From assembly GCF_047948215.1 (NCBI RefSeq), contig NC_134456.1, positions 13,045,730-13,109,729 of the forward strand: 64,000 nucleotides of DNA, read 5' to 3'. Below the pieces are notes generated by a model. That model was not told the DNA's origin and searched no databases. It saw only the letters and a list, made by a program, of their open reading frames with translations. The position numbers and the translations under genes were made by a program. How positions within the stretch are numbered: position 1 is the stretch's first letter; the number at the start of each line of letters is the position of its first letter. Of this stretch, positions 57,151 to 64,000 are shown piece after piece. This DNA is from Lycorma delicatula (lineage: Eukaryota; Arthropoda; Insecta; Hemiptera; Fulgoridae).

Positions 57151-58008
57151 ATTACAATGAAATTGTAAACCGTACGGTTAGAGTCGCGCAGATCCTCCGT
57201 TCCTACTAGATCGTGGATACCGGTGTTCTTTGGTGGTTGGGTTTCAATTAACCACACATCTCTCAGGTATGGTCGAACTGAGAATGTACAAGACTACACT
57301 TCATTTACACTCATACATATCATCCTCATTCATCCTCTGAAGATTTATCTAAACGGTAGTTACCGGAGGCTAAACAGAAAAAGAAAGGAAAGATCTTCCG
57401 CTCCAAAAACAAAACTTTCTGTAATGTAATTAACAAAACAATATAAATTTCTGTAACAAAACTATACTGATATCAAAAAAGGTAAGTCACTACATTTCTA
57501 TTATCTAAATCTGTTATTAATTTAGAATTTCGTTTAAGTAATATACAATAATAGATAATATACAATGTGTACGCGTACCATATAATAAGCAAAAAAAAAT
57601 AAAAATTTGTTACAAAACTCTTACCGGCCCGATTTCATTAATTAAGCAAAGAATAATCGTAAGAATTCTATTATTTCTGTAAACGTGATATGAATTACAT
57701 ATAAATTAAATCGGACCGGTAAGAGTTTCGTAACAATTTTTTTTACTTTGTCTATGATATGGAACGCTTAAACATTGTATATATCTATTGTCTATTACAT
57801 ATATTTAACGTATAACTTTTTATTTTAAAGAAAATTCTAAATTAATAACAGATTATCATAATATAAATGTAGTGTATTAACTTTTTTAATATCAATATCG
57901 TTTTGTTAAAAAGCGGTTTTATATCTATTACAGAAATTTTTGTTTTTTGAGCAGAAGAAATGATATGTGCGAGACTCTTACTGTACGGTTTACAATTTCA
58001 TTGTAATT
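57151..58008. mobile_element. MITE/foldback element with long imperfect inverted arms and a nested SINE
   Basis: Outer arms: ATTACAATGAAATTGTAAACC then GTACGGTTAGAGTC (57151-57186) versus its reverse complement at about 57973-58008. Inner arms: GTTACAAAACTCTTACCGG (from 57608) versus CCGGTAAGAGTTTCGTAAC (to 57734). Between them the arms pair imperfectly (for example ATAACAGATT, ATTAATTTAGAATTT). No coding frame. A SINE splits the left arm. Confidence 0.7.
57204..57390 (+). repeat. SINE family A, 5'-truncated, inserted in the MITE
   Basis: Starts TACTAGATCGTGGATACCGG and ends AACAGAAAAAGAAAGGAA. Target-site duplication AGATCCTCCGTTCC (57190-57203) and AGATCTTCCGCTCC (57391-57404), 12 of 14 identical. 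Confidence 0.8.
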
Positions 58009-58009
58009 T

Positions 58010-58800
58010 TTTTTGGATATCACTGCGTTTTGTTAGATTATTCTTTTACTTTTTTTTAATGAAGTACTGATTGTTATCTTATGGATTTATGATTAAAATT
58101 TATAGCCTTAGAACAAAGATATTGAATTTCACGGCCAATTTTTTTTTTTTTTTTTGACAGTCATCATTCACATCATACCATATTTTTTCCTTTTTTAATA
58201 AAACCTTTACGAATCGAAAATCCGTGATGTAATATTCCACTTATTACTTTGTAAGTGTAACCCTGATTTTTATTGTTAAATTCGATTTTATCTAAAATAA
58301 AACTAGTATAATCTGTTGTAAGCTTATTAACTTTTATTTTTATTTTTTTAAGAAGAGATAGGAATTAAAAAAATTGTTTCATCTTCAGTACTTTCATTTA
58401 GATATTTACTATTTAAACAAGCTACAGTATATTTTCATTTAAATTTTATTATTTCAAGTACATTATAAAGTTTTTGTATGCTACCTAGTACTATCATGTA
58501 CTGCTATCTAGCGGCGAGATAGCAGTACAAAAAAATGGAAAAAATTACATATTCGAGTCCCGGAGTTCATCAAATGAAAAGTCCCGCAGTTCATCAAATT
58601 GTTGAAACGTTGTTCAACAAAATTCGAGTTATATTTTGAAAGTATTCTTTACTACCAATCTAATTGAACTGAAATAAATGTTTTTTCATTTTAATTTCAC
58701 TGTTAGGTTCAGTCATGTTTGGAACTGTAAATGTAGTTCGTTGATTTCGTCGCCTCGTACAGGCAAAGCTCTAACGAACTCCGTGATAATAGAAAGTTTA
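58010..58800. other. AT-rich intergenic DNA
   Basis: A short direct repeat (GTCCCGGAGTTCATCAAA and GTCCCGCAGTTCATCAAA at about 58557-58600) is the only structure noted. No gene seen. Confidence 0.4.
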
Positions 58801-59010
58801 TTTTAAGAGATGTAACTTTAATGTTATTACGTAACATCATATACATGTTTCGTTTGCAGCATATATATTTCCATCTCCATTTTTTCCAGCTATTCTGTGA
58901 GTTCCTGATAAATCTCATTTTCTTTTAATTCTTTTGTGATGTTTTAAACAAGTATTCTCTTCTCGCAAAATTATCTTTCCTGTATGAAATTATTCTGTTG
59001 AACTTTAAGT
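58800..59010 (-). repeat. Module D, inverted paralogue of 42930-43175
   Basis: Reverse complement of 42930-43175, including GAGTTCCTGATAAATCTCATTTTC and ATTATCTTTCC. The 69-codon minus-strand frame at 58709-58918 overlaps this and is not called. Confidence 0.65.
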
Positions 59011-60080
59011 TTTTTCACTCTCGTCATCTGTTCTTTAATCTGCATTTGTTTAAACTATGTTCTCCATACCCATAATTCAATCCCTAAAGCGTTCCTTATA
59101 ATTGGTGTTACGCAGACACTATTTATAGGAAAAAGGTTTCACGCAATACTTCTTTACGTTTATCTCCATATTAATTATATCGTCACCAGATAATCATTAA
59201 ATTTGTCCGTAAATGTATAAAAAGAAAGTTTATAAAAGTAAAAATATGAACATCGTATTAATTTTAATTTTCTAATATTTTAAGGTAATCTTAAATATTA
59301 CATAACCTGCAGAATATATTTTAAGGGTTACAAACATGTAAAAGCTTTATTAGGATACTAGGAAAGTAACGGAGTCTAATTCCGAACTAAACATAACTTT
59401 TTGTAATAATAATACATGAAAACAAAGCATCTAAACAACGCACAATCAAATTCATTTAAATATTAAATTAATTACTTTTTAAAAAATAATAGATAAAAAA
59501 GATAAAATATTAAGCTAATAAGATAAAAACACCAACATAATATGCAAAAATTTGAAACAAATCTTGCAGTTCTGAGCAAGAAAACCGACTTTTCGTTATT
59601 TTTTTCACGTTCCAATTTGCAACATCATAGCGAATAACGCTTCTAACTTGGCCGCTCAATTTTTTTCAAATTTAGATTTTGCATAACTCAATGAGAACGT
59701 AACAAACCGTCAACATCTGTCGCATGGATAACTTCAGATACACTACTACAGTATATCTAAATTTCAATGAAATAGATAAAATAGTTTTGAACATTTTCGC
59801 GCAAAAAAAGTTTTTTACAAATGCCTATAAATAAATATATAAGGAAATCACAATTTAAGTGAACGGTATTTTCGTGGTGTTCACACCTCAAGACGTAATT
59901 AAAATTCATTTTCATATCCCCCTCTTACTACGCGTCCGACTTTTCTTTGAATAAAGGTAAAAAATGTATTATAAAATTCAAAAAGACGTCTACTAAATTG
60001 TAAATTTAATCGTTAATCTTCTCGCTTATTTAACTATAATATTTCCTAATAATTAATAATCTATTTTAACATATTATTTA
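59011..60080. other. AT-rich intergenic DNA
   Basis: No gene seen. Confidence 0.35.
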
Positions 60081-60830
60081 AATTATTTATTCACGGTAGT
60101 CTGATTTTCACTCAACAGTTGATCAGCTCATGGACTCGGCCATTCTGACAAATAACCTCGGATCTCTAGATGTATTACCGTTTCATATTTAGTATTTAAA
60201 TCAAGATTAAAACAAAAAAATGTCACGTGTGAGAACTTTTTAATTAGCGATTTCGTGAAATAATCAAATTAATTAATAGCCATAGATTTTTCCCGTAATA
60301 GGACGTCACAATAATAAAATGTAATTATTATAGACCATTTAGTATAATTTTCCATCGTATTTTATTATAAAATATAGTTCCGAAATCTTTCAACACAAAA
60401 AATTTTAATTAAAATGCAAACATAGTGAAAAGCTTGTACATTTTCACAGTATGTCAAAACTTCACATAGAAATTCAGCAATCTTCTTGCTTTAGTTTGTA
60501 CTCGTCTTATCCTTACAAATGTTTACGTTCATAAATAGATAGCGCTAGTTGTAGTTGATTTGAATGTAGTTGATTACGTGTAGTTTTGGGTCACATTCAC
60601 TACTATTTTATACCTTACACTGCAATGTCTAAAAAAAGGGTCGGCTACTTTACAACCGATCAGTGAATTGAGAATTATTTATTTAAATTAATTTTAATAT
60701 TTATTTTTTGTTTTAAGTGATAAACGAAAATAGGATTATATTTTTAAATAATGCTTTATTTTAATTTACGTTATCGTATCACGATTTAAAGCAAATACGT
60801 GTAGTTTAGATGGCACATTTCACAAATTTT
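60080..60830 (+). repeat. Module C, plus-orientation copy
   Basis: Inverted match of 40010-40900 and direct match of part of 45600-46060. Includes CGGCCATTCTGACAAATAACCTCGG, CCCGTAATAGGACGTCACAAT and GATAGCGCTAGTTGTAGTTGA. Confidence 0.65.
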
Positions 60831-60879
60831 TTAAAGAGAAAAAATTAATAAAAATTATTAGACGGTGAGAAATTTGTTC

Positions 60880-61245
60880 AATTTCACCGTATGTTGCATA
60901 AAAAAAATCACATGCTTCCTACTAATTTTAACTCTTACTATCATTTCCGTTCAGTACTAAATACTGCTAAGTGTAGTTAACTTTCGGTTAAGAAAATAAG
61001 TTATTTCAATAAATTTACTTACTTAATACACTTTTGATCAGATTCATTACATTTGTTAGTAATTTAGATTTGCTGTTTGATAAAACTATTACCTACTTTA
61101 CAATTGAATAATTAGATTATTGTAATCCTAATTTTAGGTAATAAGACCGTGAAAACAAATATAATTCACATTTTTCTCAGTAACAGTTTAATTTCTGTTA
61201 TTCGTGTCAGGATTAAAAGCGAAGTTGTATGTGTATGAAGAATAG
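60880..61245 (+). repeat. Diverged tandem copy of module C's second half
   Basis: Follows the order of 60440-60830: TTTCACCGTATGTTG, CATTTCCGTTCAGTA, GTGTAGTTAACTTTCGG, CCTACTTTACAATTGAATAATTAG and GTGTCAGGATTAAAAGCGAAG. Confidence 0.5.
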
Positions 61246-61679
61246 TTTTACAGTAAAACAAATGATTCTAGAATTCTTCCACAGTTTCTTTAACGTGTTA
61301 GTTTTCAAGCATTTAGCAAATTAAAAAAAAAAAATAATTATTTTATTCGTTAGTTTATAGCTGATTACGTTGAAAGGATATACAAAAGTATTTTTAGAGA
61401 AGTTTAAGCAAGCGAATACTTTTTATTTGTTAGGCGTGTATTTCTTAAACTCCTTAATGTTTTCAGAAACTTCTGAAAGTTTTCAGTAAACATTTTAGAG
61501 TAAAAATATTGTGCTGGAATTATTAATTACGCCGATAATAGTTTCATTTCTTTATGCAAAATTAATTTATAGTTATAAAATATAAGCAATATTTATTGAA
61601 TATTTACATATTATAATGGTTCTGACATTTTTTTTAATTAACAACGAAAGTATAAGAAAATGATAATTTATACGTTTTC

Positions 61680-63158
61680 TGCAGACGTTAAATGGCAGAA
61701 AGGCTCCTGGAATAGACGGAATACCTGTAGAATTACTGCGCAGTGCAGGTGAGGAAGCGATTGATAGATTATACAAACTGGTGTGTAATATTTATGAAAA
61801 TGGGGAATTTCCATCAGACTTCAAAAAAAGTGTTATAGTTATGATACCAAAGAAAGCAGGGGCAGATAAATGTGAAGAATACAGAACAATTAGTTTAACT
61901 AGTCACGCATCAAAAATCTTAACTAGAATTTTATACAGAAGAATTGAGAGGAGAGTGGAAGAAGTGTTAGGAGAAGACGAATTTGGTTTCAGGAAAAGTA
62001 TAGGGACAAGGGAAGCAATTTTAGGCCTCAGATTAATAGTAGAAGGAAGATTAAAGAAAAACAAACCGACATACTTGGCGTTTATAGACCTAGAAAAGGC
62101 TTTCGATAACGTAGACTGGAATAAAATTTCAGCATTTAAAAAAAATTAGGGTTCAAATACAGAGATAGAAGAACAATTGCTAACATGTACAGGAACCAAA
62201 CAGCAACAATAACAATTGAAGAACATAAGAAAGAAGCCCTAATAAGAAATGGAGTCCGACAAGGATGTTCCCTATCGCCGTTACTTTTTAATCTTTACAT
62301 GGAACTAGCAGTTAATGATGTTAAAGAACAATTTAGATTCGGAGTAACAGTACAAGGTGAAAAGATAAAGATGCTACGATTTGCTGATGATATAGTAATT
62401 CTAGCCGAGAGTAAAAAGGATTTAGAAGAAACAATGAACGGCATAGATGAAGTCCTACGCAAAAACTATCGCATGAAAATAAACAAGAACAAAACAAAAG
62501 TAATGAAATGTAGTAGAAATAACAAAGATGGACCGCTGAATGTGAAAATAGGAGGAGAAAAGATTATGGAGGTAGAAGAATTTTGTTATTTGGGAAGTAA
62601 AATTACTAAAGATGGACGAAGTAGGAGCGATATAAAATGCCGAATAGCACAAGCTAAACGAGCCTTCAGTAAGAAATATAATTTGTTTACATCAAAAATG
62701 AATTTAAATGTCAGGAAAAGATTTTTTAAAGTGTATGTTTGGAGTGTCGCTTTATATGGAAGTGAAACTTGGACGATCGGAGTATCTGAGAAGAAAAGAT
62801 TAGAAGCTTTTGAAATGCGGTGCTATAGGAGAATGTTAAAAATCAGACGGGTGGATAAAGTGACAAATGAAGAGGTATTGCGGCAAATAGATGAAGAAAG
62901 AAGCATTTGGAAAAATATAGTTAAAAGAAGAGACAGACTTATAGGCCACATACTAAGGCATCCTGGAATAGTAGATTTAATATTGGAAGGACAGGTAGAA
63001 GGAAAAAATTGTGTAGGCAGGCCGCGTTTGGAATATGTAAAACAAATTGTTAGGGATGTAGGATGTAGAGGGTATACTGAAATGAAACGACTAGCACTAG
63101 ATAGGGAATCTTGGAGAGCTGCATCAAACCAGTCAAATGACTGAAGACAAAAAAAAAA
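61680..63158 (+). mobile_element. RTE-like LINE, 5'-truncated, with 10-bp target-site duplication
   Basis: Starts within the RT N-terminal region (LNGRKAPGIDGIPVELL). It continues with motifs FRKSIGTREAILGLRL, AFIDLEKAFDNVDW (motif A), a one-base frameshift near 62125-62150, GVRQGCSLSPLLFNLYMEL, MLRFADDIVILAES (catalytic FADD), LGSKITKDGRSRSD, LYGSETWTIG and GRPRLEYVKQIVRDVGCRG, and ends SND at 63144, then TGAAGAC and (A)n. ATACGTTTTC flanks it at 61670-61679 and 63159-63168. The long second frame (62185-63144) is intact, so insertion is fairly recent, but truncation and the frameshift make it dead. It is the same family as 15417-17652. Confidence 0.9.
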
Positions 63159-63168
63159 ATACGTTTTC

Positions 63169-64000
63169 ATAGCGTAACGTTTTCATACGTTTCAGCTTGT
63201 TTAATTATTTATTTAATATAGTAAGATCTGCTTACTACAGAGATAAATCTCTGCAGCATTTGAAAAATAACTTGCCAGACCAGGATTTAAAGCTAGCTGG
63301 AAGGTTGCGATACCATCAGTTCGTCAAGGAGAACAACAATAATCATTACTGTGCATAATTCAATAATACAAAGTTATTTTAAGACTATAATATTTTTTTC
63401 CTAATGAACGTTGTAATCTGTTCACCTAATGAACAATAAATAAGTAATTCCCCACACAGCCAATTATACTAGATGTATGCTACGTAGTATGACGTGTATA
63501 CAAGGTGTAGTCTTATAAAGACTCAGGCCGACCATTCCTGAGACGTGTGTTTAATTGATCCCCAACCACCAAACTACAACTGTCTAGTACTCAAATCTGT
63601 ATAAAAAGAAATAATTTTTACTAGGATTTAAACACTATAATTTTATAATTAACTTAAAACAATAATGTTAGGTTATTTTCAGTAACGTTAGAAGTATATT
63701 TGAATAAATTGTTTAGCTTTGTATTTTGATCCGTTTGCATGTTTCACGATGAATTAAACATTTTCTGTGATATTAATAAAATTTATTTTAGAATTACGTA
63801 GAGTTAAAATATTTCAAATCTTTTGCAAAAGTTAGTGGATGTGCAAATCATTCAGAAAATTTCTATTATGTCTGTGGTAAATGTAAGCCTAAATTTTAAA
63901 GAAAGACTATTTCTGAAACGATAAAGATAGCTTATAAATTTTATTTTGATCGGCGCACTAAGGGTTCAAGGTAAAATTTCGGCACCCCATTGTTACTTGC
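63169..64000. other. Intergenic with a truncated SINE family A copy
   Basis: About 63505-63628 is the reverse complement of the SINE A body (GTGTAGTCTTATAAAGACTCAGG, ACCATTCCTGAGACGTGTG, CCCAACCACCAAA). The rest is AT-rich with no gene seen. Confidence 0.6.

Larger units (their letters stand above)
53400..57190 (+). repeat. Segmental duplication unit B (paralogue of 46205-49275)
   Basis: Carries P3 with its promoter, intron, exon 2 and 3' UTR. The non-shared insert 55309-56094 is AT-rich, of unknown origin, and has no coding frame. Matching minus-strand frames at 47690-47890 and 54886-55107 exist only because the duplication is recent. Confidence 0.9.

Noticed and set aside
62455..63170. Minus-strand frames of 65 and 115 codons
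   Set aside because: Antisense of the intact RTE-like frame 62185-63144.
1..64000. CRISPR array, bacterial operons or riboswitches
   Set aside because: All content is eukaryotic; no regular short direct repeats with unique spacers were seen.

Overview
This is an AT-rich eukaryotic window with spliced genes, AATAAA poly(A) signals, tRNA-derived SINEs, and non-LTR, Penelope, BEL and Tc1/mariner-type relics. The repertoire fits a large arthropod genome, most likely an insect. A hemipteran is my best guess, but that rests on the general look of the SINEs and transposons rather than on a diagnostic gene. Most of the window is decayed mobile DNA. Most open frames longer than 60 codons are chance frames or fragments of dead transposons.

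Layout. 1-440: 3' end of an unidentified plus-strand gene (terminal exon 296-419, poly(A) signal 434-439). 440-24000: repeat-rich intergenic DNA with SINEs (2228, 2808, 6137, 13359), a dead non-LTR RNase H region (6.48-8.01 kb), a dead Tc1/mariner-like transposase (10.86-11.96 kb), an RTE-like LINE on the minus strand (15.4-17.65 kb), a second dead transposase (minus, 18.9-19.4 kb) and two more LINE relics (21.4-23.5 kb). 23.9-26.26 kb: a degenerate BEL/Pao element. 29-34 kb: a transposase-like relic, a LINE ORF1-like relic and a Penelope-like RT fragment.

The main find lies at 28.1-57.0 kb. It is a cluster of small two-exon genes for secreted peptides that I do not recognise. Exon 1 encodes a signal peptide starting MKQA(V/I) and ending ATA, plus a short pro-segment. 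Exon 2 encodes a C-terminus with a CGxxGC loop and a terminal glycine. Three models are open end to end: M1 (minus, 35100 to 28144), P1 (plus, 45109 to 48971) and P3 (plus, 53695 to 56882). Three more copies are broken: P2 has a dead splice donor, M3 has lost its ATG, and M2 is a decayed exon 2. In P1 and P3 a furin-type site RFRR precedes a 22-residue cationic or Pro-rich tail. All five exon 1 copies keep a TATA box 76-80 bp upstream of the start position, an ACAGTT/ACGGTT initiator about 31-35 bp after it, and a shared upstream block. The cluster grew by tandem duplication (46.2-49.3 kb and 53.4-57.2 kb are near-identical units) and by inversion, with later SINE, MITE and other insertions. 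Secretion, a possible processing site, a one-disulfide loop, expansion and rapid decay suggest an antimicrobial, salivary or venom-like, or signalling peptide. Which one is inference.

40-43 kb and 58.8-61.2 kb share inverted paralogous non-coding blocks around the cluster. Inside the first lies a frameshifted relic (41.58-42.89 kb) that may come from a Maverick/Polinton-like element. A 5'-truncated RTE-like LINE with a clear target-site duplication (61680-63158) ends the annotated part.
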